Below are positions 16,738 through 26,127 of a stretch of 64,000 bases of DNA, piece after piece. The stretch comes from JAPPHA01 sp964291635 (GTDB lineage: Bacteria; Pseudomonadota; Alphaproteobacteria; Rhodobacterales; Rhodobacteraceae): contig OZ219890.1 of assembly GCA_964291635.2 (NCBI GenBank), positions 868,001 through 932,000 on the forward strand, read 5' to 3'. The notes beneath the pieces were generated by a model, which worked only from the letters and a program-made list of their open reading frames with translations, had not been told where the DNA came from and searched no databases. How positions within the stretch are numbered: position 1 is the stretch's first letter; every line of letters starts with the position of its first letter. The position numbers were made by a program, and so were the translations under genes.

Positions 16738-17718
16738 TTACAAATCGTTCACGAAACCAAGCCTGTCGCGATTCAAGGCCTGTGTCTTCTCACGCAGGAT
16801 GTCCGTAAACGTCTGACTGACGAGCGTCAGGGGCATTCCCCGGCGAGTCACCAGTGCGATCTTCGTGTTGAGGCGAAAGATCCCGGGCAGGACAGTACGC
16901 ATGCGCCCGGTAGTCACCCACCGTTCGGCGTACGAGACCGGCAGATAACCCAGGTGCCAGCCCGACAGGATGAGAAACGCAATGCCTTCGATCTGCCAGG
17001 CCGACGCGGTCGATCGCAGGTCTGCAGTCAGCGGTGCGACCTGGCGTTCGGACAGATAGGCGCGGTGAACGAGATCAGACGTGCCCAGGTCCTTGAGGTC
17101 GAGTTCGTCAGGATCCCGATCGAACAGCGGATGACCCGAGCCACAGTAGAGTTCAACCGGGTCGTCGTAGAGTGCCTCGTAAAGCAACCCCGGACGATGT
17201 TGGTGGAAAACGCCTATCCCGAGGTTGACCCGGTTGTCCAGCACCGCGTGCTCGATTTCGTCAGGCGCCATCGTGTGAAACTGAATGTGGACGGACTGGG
17301 CCCTGGCCCTGAATGCCCTGAGCGTGTCCGCCAGGGGATAGCAACTCTCCGTCGCCCAGTTGTCGATCACGCCGATCGAAAGGTCCCCGATCAGTTCACC
17401 GCGAAGTGCACCGACCGTAGTGCGGAAGCTTTCGAGTGCCGTCGAGAGGTGCTGACAGGCTTCGTAAACGGCTTGGCCCTTGTCGGTAAGCCGGAATCCG
17501 ACCCTCCCGCGTTGACAGAGGCGCATGCCCAAGCGGCGTTCGAGATCGCCGATTTGCCGGCTGATGGTCGACTGGCTGACATTCAGGGTCACTTGTGCGG
17601 CGGCGAATCCACCACTTTCGGCCACAATCTTAAAGACTGAAAGCAGATGAAGATCGGCCTTGTGAAGATGGGGAATGGCGGTCGTGCTCTTCTGCCTTAT
17701 ACGTGATTGTTTATGCAT
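16738..17718 (-). CDS. LysR family transcriptional regulator
   Basis: A 326-aa LysR regulator. The helix-turn-helix (GGFAAAQVTLNVSQSTISRQIGDLE) is at about 35-60 after a short N-terminal extension, followed by a two-lobed effector domain. It is transcribed divergently from the binding-protein gene at 17918, the classic arrangement for control of that gene. It is a paralogue of the regulator at 9295-10206, so the two may sense related molecules. The effector is unknown, perhaps a methylated arginine or peptide given the neighbouring dimethylargininase-like enzyme. Confidence 0.93.
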   Translation of the reverse strand: MHKQSRIRQKSTTAIPHLHKADLHLLSVFKIVAESGGFAAAQVTLNVSQSTISRQIGDLERRLGMRLCQRGRVGFRLTDKGQAVYEACQHLSTALESFRTTVGALRGELIGDLSIGVIDNWATESCYPLADTLRAFRARAQSVHIQFHTMAPDEIEHAVLDNRVNLGIGVFHQHRPGLLYEALYDDPVELYCGSGHPLFDRDPDELDLKDLGTSDLVHRAYLSERQVAPLTADLRSTASAWQIEGIAFLILSGWHLGYLPVSYAERWVTTGRMRTVLPGIFRLNTKIALVTRRGMPLTLVSQTFTDILREKTQALNRDRLGFVNDL

Positions 17719-17917
17719 GTTAACATTCGATGTTTGATGTTTTTTCTAACCAGGGAAGTGCTTACGGTCAAGCCAAGAACAACGAGGTCGCGGGCGTCGC
17801 CGAAGATCCTGCACACAACCGAAGTTCGTGTATCAGCACGGCGACTGCTTATGAGACAATGGTGTTGCGCGTTCACTGGCACGCAGCGCCGCTCGCAACT
17901 TGAGAAGGAAGGAAACG
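17719..17917. promoter_or_regulatory. Divergent promoter region, LysR / binding protein
   Basis: 199 bp shared by two divergent genes. ATGTTAACAT, a perfect 10-bp palindrome, spans the LysR start codon (17717-17726) and is a candidate autoregulatory site. AT-rich sequence follows to about 17750. Confidence 0.45.
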
Positions 17918-19474
17918 ATGACAAAGCATCCGAACCGCAGAACCGTGCTGAAATCCGGCGCGGCCACCGTCGCTGCCACAGCTTTGACTTCCCTGTCGAC
18001 GGGCGCCGCAAGTGCCCCAAGCCGAGGAGGAACACTCCGCATGGGCGTGGCCGGTGCCAACACTTCGGACAGCTGGGACGGGCGCACGCATTCCGACAGT
18101 TTCATGATCGTTCACGGGCACGGAGTCGTCTTCGATTGTCTCACCGAGGTGACGGCGAAAGGCGAACTCATCGGCGAACTGGCGGAAAGCTGGTCATCCA
18201 GCCCCGATGCAAGGGTCTGGACCTTCGACCTCCGCAAGGATGTGACCTTTCACAACGGCAAGCCCTTCGGTGCCGACGATGTGCTTGAGTCCCTGCAGAT
18301 TCACACGGCCGAGGGCGCGAAATCGGCAGCACGGCCGATCGTTGAGCCGATCGTCGACATGAAGAAGCTGGGCGGGCACCGAGTGGAATTCACCCTAGCC
18401 TCCGGCAATGCCGACTTCCCCTATCTCATGTCGGACTATCACATCCTGATGTATCCGGCCGGCATGATCGAGCAGGCCATCGCTGAAGGAATCGGAACCG
18501 GTCTCTACCGTGTCGAGAGCTTCGATCCCGGTGTCCGGTTCGTCGGTTCGCGCGTAGAGGGCCACTACAAGGACGGCACGGCCGGGTGGTTCGACGGGAT
18601 CGAGTCGATTGCCATTAACGATGCATCGGCGCGGATGAATGCGCTGATGACCGGACAGGTCGATGTCGTCAACCGGGTCGACTTCAAGATCGAGGCGCTT
18701 CTCAGGGCAAATCCCGACGTCGAAATCTTCGAGGTAACCGGCAACCAGCACTTCACCTTTGCCATGCGGACGGACACGGACCCCTTTACCGACATCAACG
18801 TCCGCAAGGCGTTGAAACATGCCATCAACCGCCAGGAAATGGTCGACAAGATCCTTCTCGGCCACGGTGCGATCGGCAATGATCACCCGATCGGGCCCGC
18901 CAACCAGTACTACCATGCCGAACTGGAGCAGCTCGAGTACGATCCCGACAAGGCGAAGTTCTACCTGAAAGAGGCGGGCATGGATTCACTTGATGTCGAT
19001 CTTTCGGCGTCCGAGGCGGCGTTCCCGGGTGCCGTGGACGCGGCACAGCTTTACCAAGCGTCGGCCCAAACCGCCGGGATCAACATCAACGTGGTCCAGG
19101 AATCGGCCGACGGCTACTGGTCGAATGTCTGGCTGAAGAAGCCGTGGTCAGCCGTGTACTGGAGCGGCCGGGCCACCGAGGACTGGATGTTCTCGACCAA
19201 CTACGAGTTGGGCGTGCCGTGGAACGATACTTTCTGGGACAACGCACGGTTCCAGGAACTGCTTCTGCTGGGGCGGGCTGAACTCGACAGCGACAGGCGT
19301 CGGAGCATTTACCACGAAATGCAGGCGATCGTGTCGGCCGAGGGCGGCACCATTGTTCCGATGTACGCCAACTACGTGGATGCCAATTCGACAACGGTAA
19401 CTCATGGCCCGGACATCGGGAACCTGTGGCAACTCGACGGCTCCCGCATCGCCGAACGCTGGTGGATGGCATAG
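17918..19474 (+). CDS. Oligopeptide-type ABC substrate-binding protein (Tat signal)
   Basis: A 518-aa member of the DppA/OppA family (SBP family 5). The N-terminus is a twin-arginine signal (NRRTVLKSGAATVAATAL) with cleavage near AASAPS. Family landmarks are GGTLRMGVAG, VWTFDLRKDVTFHNGKPF and DINVRKALKHAINRQEMV. Start 17918 is preceded by GAAGGAAGG. No permease or ATPase genes follow, so it must work with components encoded elsewhere or be an orphan. The next gene is a dimethylargininase-like enzyme, suggesting that the ligand is an arginine derivative or peptide. Confidence 0.93.
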   Translation: MTKHPNRRTVLKSGAATVAATALTSLSTGAASAPSRGGTLRMGVAGANTSDSWDGRTHSDSFMIVHGHGVVFDCLTEVTAKGELIGELAESWSSSPDARVWTFDLRKDVTFHNGKPFGADDVLESLQIHTAEGAKSAARPIVEPIVDMKKLGGHRVEFTLASGNADFPYLMSDYHILMYPAGMIEQAIAEGIGTGLYRVESFDPGVRFVGSRVEGHYKDGTAGWFDGIESIAINDASARMNALMTGQVDVVNRVDFKIEALLRANPDVEIFEVTGNQHFTFAMRTDTDPFTDINVRKALKHAINRQEMVDKILLGHGAIGNDHPIGPANQYYHAELEQLEYDPDKAKFYLKEAGMDSLDVDLSASEAAFPGAVDAAQLYQASAQTAGININVVQESADGYWSNVWLKKPWSAVYWSGRATEDWMFSTNYELGVPWNDTFWDNARFQELLLLGRAELDSDRRRSIYHEMQAIVSAEGGTIVPMYANYVDANSTTVTHGPDIGNLWQLDGSRIAERWWMA

Positions 19475-19547
19475 GGATCAGGCGGATCGGCAGTCCCGGG
19501 CGCCGCGGCCGAGAGGAGCGGTGCGGGGAAGTCGGAGACGTGTCGAC

Positions 19548-20450
19548 TTGAAAACCTGCGACGAAGAAACCGAGGCCTCGGGCACATGGGGGATCGACAA
19601 CGACTATACCCGGCTGCGCGACGTGCTCCTGGGACGGCCTGAGCACTACCGTTGGGTCGACGCCGGGCCGATCGTCCGCCGCACACTGCAGAACCAGGCA
19701 AAAACCGGGGTCACTTTCGACCTGCAGTCGGCCATGGCCCAACACGCCGGGATGGTCCGGATTTACGAGGACGCAGGCGTCACGTGCCATTACCTGGAAC
19801 CGGATGAAGTGCTGCACCGCAACTTCTTCGCCAGGGATTCCAGCGTGATGACGCCCTGGGGTGCGCTGATCTGCCATATGCAACTGAAATGCCGCCGTGC
19901 TGACTACGTTTCGGCGATCCGGTTCTACCAAGAGAATCGCATTCCAATCTGGAAGTACGCGACCGCCGGCCATTTCGAAGGTGGAGACTTCGTCATACTG
20001 GAACCGGGCAAGGTCCTCGTCGGGTACTGCGGGGAACGTTCCGAGGAAGCCGGCGCAGAGCAGGTCGCAACCTGGGTTCGCGAAGAGGGCTGGGAAGCCC
20101 TGGTGGTTCCGATTTCCCGGGAATTTGTCCATATGGACGGTCTGGTGGTACCGCTGGCGCCAAAGCTGCTGGTCGCCTGTTTGGACGCCCTCGAGCCATG
20201 GCTCGTGAACTGGTTGCGGGCCGGAAGTTTCGAATTCGTCGACGTCGGCTATGCCGAAGCGAAAAACCTTGGTGTCAACCTTGTCGCCCTGGGCAACGAC
20301 CGGGTGTTGTCCATGAAGGGCAGCCGGGCGCTGAACGGGAAACTGCGCGCATTGGGGTTCGAGGTTCATGATCCCGATATGTCCATGTTTACCTTGGGCG
20401 GCGGAGGCGTGCATTGCCTCTGTCAGGCCTTGCGACGGGATCCCGGCTGA
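19548..20450 (+). CDS. Dimethylarginine dimethylaminohydrolase / amidinotransferase-fold enzyme
   Basis: About 300 aa of the guanidino-group modifying superfamily. Signature residues are HFEGGDF (Glu and Asp contacting the guanidinium), FVHMDG (catalytic His and substrate Asp) and the C-terminal nucleophile Cys in GGGGVHCLCQ. Members hydrolyse dimethylarginine to citrulline and dimethylamine, or act on arginine and related compounds; the exact substrate is not fixed by these motifs. Start: a TTG at 19548 with GGAGA nine bases upstream is preferred; no ATG is available in the conserved region. It follows the binding protein by 73 bp in the same direction. Confidence 0.82.
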   Translation: MKTCDEETEASGTWGIDNDYTRLRDVLLGRPEHYRWVDAGPIVRRTLQNQAKTGVTFDLQSAMAQHAGMVRIYEDAGVTCHYLEPDEVLHRNFFARDSSVMTPWGALICHMQLKCRRADYVSAIRFYQENRIPIWKYATAGHFEGGDFVILEPGKVLVGYCGERSEEAGAEQVATWVREEGWEALVVPISREFVHMDGLVVPLAPKLLVACLDALEPWLVNWLRAGSFEFVDVGYAEAKNLGVNLVALGNDRVLSMKGSRALNGKLRALGFEVHDPDMSMFTLGGGGVHCLCQALRRDPG

Positions 20451-20476
20451 ATGCGGCTATCCAACGCGTCGACTGA

Positions 20477-21014
20477 CGAGGCCCAGGGTGCCGCCCACGA
20501 CGACGGCGGCGAGGGTCGAGACGATGCCGATGACCAGCAGTGTCCGGAACATCGTGTCATAGACCAGGTCCTGGCGTCCCAGGCTGGTTGAAACGACAAG
20601 CCTGCCGCCCTCGATCGGACCGCCGAGATAGAGCCGGTCCTCGTCTTCATGACCATCGTCGTGACCGCCCAGGCGATCGTCATCGTCGTCTTCATCTTCT
20701 TCGAAAAAGCCCAAGCGCCGGAACAAGGGGCTCAAGGATGTCTGCCCGTCGGGCAGGAAGAACACCTGTTCCATGCCGAATTTCGGATAGTCGGAAGCAT
20801 CGAACCCGCTGGCCGCAATCTCTCCGGCAAGCGTGTCGAACCGCTCCTGAAGCTCCAGCCTGGTGCGCCGGTCGAACTCATCCTCGAACCCGGACACGAC
20901 GAAAAAGCCTGCCGATACCAGGATCCCGACAAAGATGGCGGTCAGAAGCAGCGCCTGCCGCAATGCCGACATGCGCAACAGCGGGCTATGAAGGGGATTT
21001 CGGTTCAAACACAT
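20477..21014 (-). pseudogene. Histidine kinase N-terminal fragment, module copy C
   Basis: The first 178 or so codons of the kinase: TM1, the acidic sensor (EEDEDDDDDRLGGHDDGHED) and TM2, identical to copy B to about base 20477. Homology then stops, before HAMP and the catalytic core, next to the dimethylargininase-like gene. It could still make a membrane-bound sensor domain without kinase activity, but is best taken as a relic. Confidence 0.9.
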
Positions 21015-21171
21015 AACCCGCGCCGCGGATGGTCCTGATCACCGTGTCGCCGAACGGCTTCTCGATCTTGGCGCGCAACCGGCTGACATGGGTTTCCACC
21101 ACACTGGTGGTCGGATCGAAGTTCAGGTCCCAGACCTTTTCCAGGAGCATGTTGCGGGTCAGAACCCGGCC
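20986..21171 (-). pseudogene. Response regulator C-terminal fragment, module copy C
   Basis: The last 62 codons of the OmpR-type DNA-binding domain (ETHVSRLRAKIEK). At 21171/21172 it joins the region downstream of the EF-hand gene; about 690 bp present in copy B (14982-15670), covering the receiver, have been deleted. Not functional alone. Confidence 0.9.
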
Positions 21172-21202
21172 TTCCCTTCCCGGTTTCGCGAAGCGCGCAG
21201 AG

Positions 21203-21266
21203 CACGACCGGGGTGAACAGCGCCACCCCGGTCGTGTTGCAGAGGCCGGATGGCGTTTCGCCATCC
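21203..21266 (-). terminator. Two hairpins after EF-hand gene, module copy C
   Basis: Same two stem-loops as at 15697-15760, conserved except for single bases, located 11-75 bases past the EF-hand stop. Confidence 0.5.
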
Positions 21267-21277
21267 GCAGAACGGGT

Positions 21278-21769
21278 CTAGTCGTCGTTCCACCAGCGGC
21301 CTCGATCATCGTCGTCGTCATCCCAGCCTTCCCTTATCGAGAAGCTGCCGTCGCCGTCACGGTCGAGCCGTTCGACAATGCGCGCAAACGGACGGTCGTA
21401 TTCGGCGCGGGTGACGATCCCGTCACCGTCGGTATCGAGCATCTGGAAGGCACGTACGGTGAGCGGGCGCATGGCCTCTTGCCAGAGCCCGGAGAACTCC
21501 TCGAGGTCCAGGTTGCCGTCGGCATTGGCATCGTGCGTGGCGTGGCGGTCGCTCAGAAGCTTGTCGATCTCGGCCTGGGTCAGCGCACCGTCGCCGTCAG
21601 CGTCGATGGTGTCGAAGATCTCCAGGCCGGTCACCTCGAACTGCCCCTCGTCGAGGAAGTTCAGGCCGCCACTGTTGCGGTGGTCAGCATGGCTTGCGCC
21701 TGCCAGCGCGGTCCCGCCGAGGATCGCGACTGCGGCGATGGCTGTCAGTGTCGTTGTTTTCGTTTTCAT
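21278..21769 (-). CDS. Secreted four-EF-hand calcium-binding protein (module copy C)
   Basis: A 163-aa protein identical to the copy at 15772-16263 except His97 to Gln (LWQEAM). Signal peptide, four DxDxDG loops and the Asp-rich tail are intact, as are the upstream operator and ribosome site (AAGGAG). Unlike its truncated kinase and regulator neighbours, this gene is fully preserved. It can still be driven by the regulator of copy B, so the duplication raises EF-hand gene dosage. Confidence 0.92.
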   Translation of the reverse strand: MKTKTTTLTAIAAVAILGGTALAGASHADHRNSGGLNFLDEGQFEVTGLEIFDTIDADGDGALTQAEIDKLLSDRHATHDANADGNLDLEEFSGLWQEAMRPLTVRAFQMLDTDGDGIVTRAEYDRPFARIVERLDRDGDGSFSIREGWDDDDDDRGRWWNDD

Positions 21770-21869
21770 CGGTTGTCTCCTTTTCTTGTCCATCCATCGG
21801 TTGTCGAAGGATGAGGGGGTTGTGGACAAGAACATGGCAACCGGGTCTTTCACGCGCCTGACGCCGGAT

Positions 21870-21883
21870 TTACAAGTTTGTAA
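21870..21883. promoter_or_regulatory. TTACAA-GT-TTGTAA operator, EF-hand gene copy C
   Basis: Same palindrome about 100 bases upstream of the EF-hand start. Homology to copy B ends about 20 bases further, at CCCGGGAA. Confidence 0.62.
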
Positions 21884-22028
21884 GCTTGGAACTGTTTCCC
21901 GGGAATCGTCGTGCGCACGATAGGTCAATCGGTCGAACCCGGGTGCGAAATGACACGCTGTTTCGGATTGACCCCGTCAATTTTTGGCATTCACTTCATT
22001 CTCGGCATCCTTCCGGCATGGCGGGATG

Positions 22029-22330
22029 CGGTGACCTTCGGGCCGATGTTCCGCAGTGGCCTCTGCCGGTCCGAAACGGTTGTAGTGTGCCTCCCGGACC
22101 TCGATCCCGAGACCGGCGCCATCCGCGTCATCGGCAAGAGAAACCGGGAACCGATCGTCTACGCCCCCAGGACGCCGTGGCGGCGATCGCCGCTTGGCTC
22201 ACTCTTCGTGGCCGGGACGACACCCCGCTGCGACCGGCGTCCGGGAGACGCCCGGGCAGCCTCCACGCAGTTCGGCCATGCGCCTTTCGACTGAGACTCC
22301 GGCCAACCGTTCGGCTGCCAACAGGCGAGT
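22029..22330 (+). pseudogene. Tyrosine recombinase (Xer-like integrase) fragment
   Basis: The central part of a tyrosine recombinase is readable across two frames: SGLCRSETVVV (box I Arg region, normally GLRRSE), DLDPETGAIRVIGKRNREPIVY (beta-strand region with the catalytic Lys), then AAIAAWLTLRGRDDTPL in another frame. The HxxR and Tyr motifs are missing. A relic of an integrase, different from the RIT recombinases further along. Confidence 0.72.
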
Positions 22331-23282
22331 GAGATTGGCTGCTCGTGGACAGTGGGTGTTATCGCATGATTTGTTCGCTGGATTACCCTCCGAGTGCAGT
22401 CCGTCGTACTAACGGAAACCTCTACTTGCGGCATATGAAACGTAATCGGCGGCAAGCGGTACCCCGCCCCTTACGGTCGGGACGAGGTCAGCGTTTTTTG
22501 AAACACTCTGCCAGTCCTCTGCGGACGGTCGGTCATGTGGCAGCACATTCACGGGTGGAATGACCTGAGACGGCCATGGTACGAGGAGGGGGCACGTGAA
22601 CCGGGACGGTGAAATCGCAACTCGCGTGTTCGCGAGCGTTTGTACGTGAACATCTGCGCGGGACAACTACGCCGCCGGTGCCAGTGTGTAGGCGACGGGT
22701 CTCTGGCCCGGGGCGCACGTCTGGCCGCATTGCCGCGTGGTAGATTGGTAGATTTCCCGATTTGGGCCGACGTCGATTAACCTGGGAATCGGATTGGTCC
22801 CGGATGCCCCGGCGGGCTGTCTTCTCTTTCGGGCAGCAACTTTCCAGCAGCTCATTCAGGGCAAGGATTCTGATTGCCATCCTGACGATGCCCCGTCTGA
22901 TCCATCCGGTTCTGGCTGACGAGGTGAAAGTGGCCCACGCGGACTGTCGTGCGCAGGGCCGAAGGCGGTTGAATGAAAATCCACCACGAGATTGCAGACC
23001 TTGTCTCCGGGGACCGGACCATGTTGGCTTGCAAGCGTGGCGGTACGCAGGGCTTGAGTGCTGTCCGCTGCCGGAATTCCCGGATCATGTTCAGCCTTCT
23101 GCCTTCTGCCGCACGTCATGGCAGCCGGGATGGCACGCGCGCTGCAGGCGGGGACGGGCCGTCGATTCCATCAGTCTGGGGGCACATTGACAAGTGAGTA
23201 GTTCACGTGGAAATTCCCCTGTTACACATGGTTGGAACAAGGGGCTGCCGCGGCCTATGCACAGGAATGGAGGGCGCGAGAC
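22331..23282. other. Long gene-poor stretch
   Basis: About 950 bases with only short overlapping frames and no recognisable protein, repeat or RNA. Probably eroded mobile-element or gene debris; the last 100 bases should contain the promoter of the hybrid kinase gene. Confidence 0.45.
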
Positions 23283-25628
23283 GTGACAGAGCGCAAAAGC
23301 GAGACGCAAGAGAACCGTGCGGAGCAGGATCCGCGCGACCGTGCCTCCACTCTGGCCAGGGCGATTCTCGGCATCAGCGCGAGCCTCGACCCTGACATCG
23401 TGGTGCGCAGGGTCGTGGAGGAAGCCCGCAGCCTGACCGGCGCGCGCCGGGGAATCATCGCCACCGTGGACGGGTCGGGGGCACCCGGAGAGTTTTTCTT
23501 CTCCGGTTACACGCCCGAGGAGCAGCGCGAGCTTCTCGACTGGCCGTACAGCCTGCAATTGTTCGAGCATTTCCGCGATCTGCCCGGGCCGTTGCGGGAA
23601 GTGGACTTCTCTGATTACGTCCGGGAGCTCGGCCTGACGCCGCTGCAGAGCTTCCCCGGGGCGTTTCAGGGCACGCCGATGCGCCATGCGGGAGTGAGTG
23701 TGGGCAACTTCTTCCTCGCCGAAAAGGCGGGTGGCGGAGCGTTTACCGATGCGGACGAGGAGGTGCTCGTGCTGTTCGCGTCACAGGCTGCGGCCGCGGT
23801 CGCGAATGCACGCACTCACCGTAGCGAGCAGCGGGCGCGGATGGATCTGGAGGCCCTGGTGGAGACCTCGCCGGTGGGCGTCGTCGTCTTCGACGGCCAG
23901 AGCGGGCAGATCGTGTCGTCGAACCGCGAGGCGCGGCGGATCGTCGAAGCCCTGCGCATGCCGGGACGCCCGCTGGAGCAGTTGCTCGAGGTCATGGTTT
24001 GCCGACGTGCCGACGGGCGCGAGGTGTCGCTGGCGGATCTCCCGCTGGCGCAGCAATTCGCGAGCGCAGAGACAGTGCGCTCCGAAGAGGTCGTGCTGTC
24101 GGTACCCGACGGACGCCAGGTCAGGACGCTGATCAACGTCACGCCGACCCAGGCCGAGGGGTTCGGCACGGAGTCGGTCGTCGTCACCTTGCAGGATCTT
24201 GCGCCGCTCGACGAGATCGAACGGCTGCGCACGGAGTTCCTGGGACTGGTGAGCCACGAGTTGCGCTCGCCGCTCTCGGCGATCAAGGGATCTGCGGTCA
24301 CGCTTCTGGAGGAGCCGGCTGGTCTCGATCGGGCCGAGATGCGGGAGTTTGTCCGCGTCATCGTGGAGCAGGCGGACCAGATGCGGGCTCTCGTCTCGGA
24401 CTTGCTTGCCGCGGGGCGCATCGACGCGGGCACGCTGTCTGTTTCGCCCGAACCGTCGGCGGTGGTGGAGCTGGTGGAAAGGGCCAGGAGGACTTTCCTG
24501 AGCGGCGACAGCCGGCACGACATCATTGTCGACTTGGCCGACGGCCTGCCGTTCGTCATGGCGGACCGGCAGCGCGTCGTGCAGGTGCTGAACAACCTGC
24601 TGGCGAACGCCGCCCGGCACACGCCCGCGCCTGGCGTCATCCGCATGGCGGCTCAGCGCGAGGACGGGCATGTCGCGTTCTCGGTCTCGGACGACGGGGA
24701 GGGCATTGCGCCCGACCTGCTCCCCCACCTGTTCCGAAAGAACGTCGGCGGGGCCAGCGGCAAGGCGAGCCACGGGCTGGGGCTGGCGATCTGCAAGGGA
24801 CTGGTCGAGGCGCATGGCGGTCGCATCCGCGCCGCCAGCGACGGGCCTGGCCAAGGGACCGAGATCGTGTTCACGATCCCGGTCGCGGCTGAGCCGGACA
24901 GCGCCGGATGGGCCACTGCCGGCATACCGCCGGGCGGGCAAGCAGAAGAACGGCCCCGCATCCTGGTAGTCGATGATGACCCGCGCACGCTGCGTTTCGT
25001 ACGCGACTCGCTGAGTGCCGCGGGCTTTGCACCGCTGGTCACTTCTGCGCCAAATGACCTTGCGGGGCTGATCCGCTCCGAACGACCCCTGCTTGTGCTG
25101 CTCGACCTGATGCTGCCTGGCCGCGACGGGATCGAGTTGCTGCAGGAGATCCCCGAACTCTCCGACCTGCCGGTGATCTTCATCTCCGGCTACGACCGCG
25201 ACGAGACAATCGCGCGGGCGTTCGAGCTTGGCGCCGACGACTACATCGTCAAGCCGTTCTCGCCGACTGAGCTGGTGGCCCGCATCCGTGCGTCACTGCG
25301 CCGGCGGCGGGGTCCGGAGACATTTACTCTGGGCGAACTCATGATTGAATACGAGAGCCGGAAAGTGACGGTGGGCGGCAACGTGGTCGATCTCACTGCC
25401 AAGGAGTATGAGCTGCTGCGCATCCTGTCGATCAATGCGGGCCGGGTGGTGCACCACGACATGCTGCTGCGCCGGATCTGGAGCGAGCGCGAAAACGCCG
25501 AAGTGAACGTAGTGCGGGTCTTCGTCCGCACCCTCCGCCGCAAGCTTGGGGACAGCGCGGAGAATCCGACCTGGATCTTCAACCAGCGCGGCGTCGGCTA
25601 CCGAATGCCGAGACCCGGCGAACTCTGA
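23283..25628 (+). CDS. One-protein two-component system: GAF-PAS-histidine kinase-receiver-winged helix
   Basis: A 781-aa soluble protein (no membrane segments seen). GAF domain about 20-180; PAS about 190-305; HisKA with phospho-acceptor His in GLVSHELRSPLSAIKG (about 325); HATPase with N-box NNLLANAARH and G2 HGLGLAICKG (to about 535); receiver from about 558 with Asp in LLDLMLPGRDG (about 608) and Lys in IVKPF; OmpR-type winged helix about 685-775 (LTAKEYELLR, RVFVRTLRRKLG). The GTG at 23283 with GGAGG nine bases upstream is the preferred start. Sensor, kinase, receiver and DNA-binding output in one chain is unusual; targets and signal are unknown. Confidence 0.92.
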   Translation: MTERKSETQENRAEQDPRDRASTLARAILGISASLDPDIVVRRVVEEARSLTGARRGIIATVDGSGAPGEFFFSGYTPEEQRELLDWPYSLQLFEHFRDLPGPLREVDFSDYVRELGLTPLQSFPGAFQGTPMRHAGVSVGNFFLAEKAGGGAFTDADEEVLVLFASQAAAAVANARTHRSEQRARMDLEALVETSPVGVVVFDGQSGQIVSSNREARRIVEALRMPGRPLEQLLEVMVCRRADGREVSLADLPLAQQFASAETVRSEEVVLSVPDGRQVRTLINVTPTQAEGFGTESVVVTLQDLAPLDEIERLRTEFLGLVSHELRSPLSAIKGSAVTLLEEPAGLDRAEMREFVRVIVEQADQMRALVSDLLAAGRIDAGTLSVSPEPSAVVELVERARRTFLSGDSRHDIIVDLADGLPFVMADRQRVVQVLNNLLANAARHTPAPGVIRMAAQREDGHVAFSVSDDGEGIAPDLLPHLFRKNVGGASGKASHGLGLAICKGLVEAHGGRIRAASDGPGQGTEIVFTIPVAAEPDSAGWATAGIPPGGQAEERPRILVVDDDPRTLRFVRDSLSAAGFAPLVTSAPNDLAGLIRSERPLLVLLDLMLPGRDGIELLQEIPELSDLPVIFISGYDRDETIARAFELGADDYIVKPFSPTELVARIRASLRRRRGPETFTLGELMIEYESRKVTVGGNVVDLTAKEYELLRILSINAGRVVHHDMLLRRIWSERENAEVNVVRVFVRTLRRKLGDSAENPTWIFNQRGVGYRMPRPGEL

Positions 25629-25719
25629 TCTGCAAGAGACCGCCGTGCCTGACGGGATTGATTCCGGGGGCGAAATGACACCCCAAGCGTTTTGGCACAG
25701 CATTCCGGGCCACTTGTAC

Positions 25720-25902
25720 TCACCTGCCAAGTTGATGTGTTCCCAACCGAGCGGACCCGGCGATCGACTCGGCACAGACGGAATCGGTTCCGATGATTCC
25801 GATCGGCCCGTGCTGTTCAGTCGAACCCGAAGGTATGATTATGGCACGCGAAGTGCCCAGGTAATCTTCGACTTCGCGCCAGGTTCTGTCCTGGAGCCGC
25901 AT
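25720..25902 (-). pseudogene. Creatininase family N-terminal fragment
   Basis: About 50 codons of a creatininase-type amidohydrolase: DRTWREVEDYL, then the metal-binding motif PSGSTEQHGP and GTDSVCAESIA. These hold the usual Glu, His and Asp ligands. Homology stops after this and a foreign tail leads to a stop at 25720. It lies downstream of, and in the same direction as, the binding-protein gene at 26128-26907, suggesting that the transporter once served a creatinine-like amide. Confidence 0.78.
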
Positions 25903-26051
25903 TCGGCTCTGCCGACCGATCCAGACCCCTGGTGCAGCGCTCGATCCTGGAGGTTCATTCATCGGCTTGGCTGAGGTGCGGATGTCGAAGACCGGCCGGT
26001 TCGGATCACGATCGCCCGGTTTGGCCGATCCCGTCCCCGAAGGCCGCAGGG

Positions 26052-26090
26052 TGGCGCCAGGTCCCGAAGTCCGGGTCTCCTGGCGCGCCA
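26052..26090. terminator. GC-rich hairpin after the binding-protein gene
   Basis: TGGCGCCAGG pairs with CCTGGCGCGCCA around an imperfect centre, 38-76 bases beyond the stop at 26128. No U-tract; terminator or mRNA-stabilising hairpin. Confidence 0.35.
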
Positions 26091-26127
26091 AATGGAGGAT
26101 GCTGTTCTCGGTGGATGACCGACTCGG

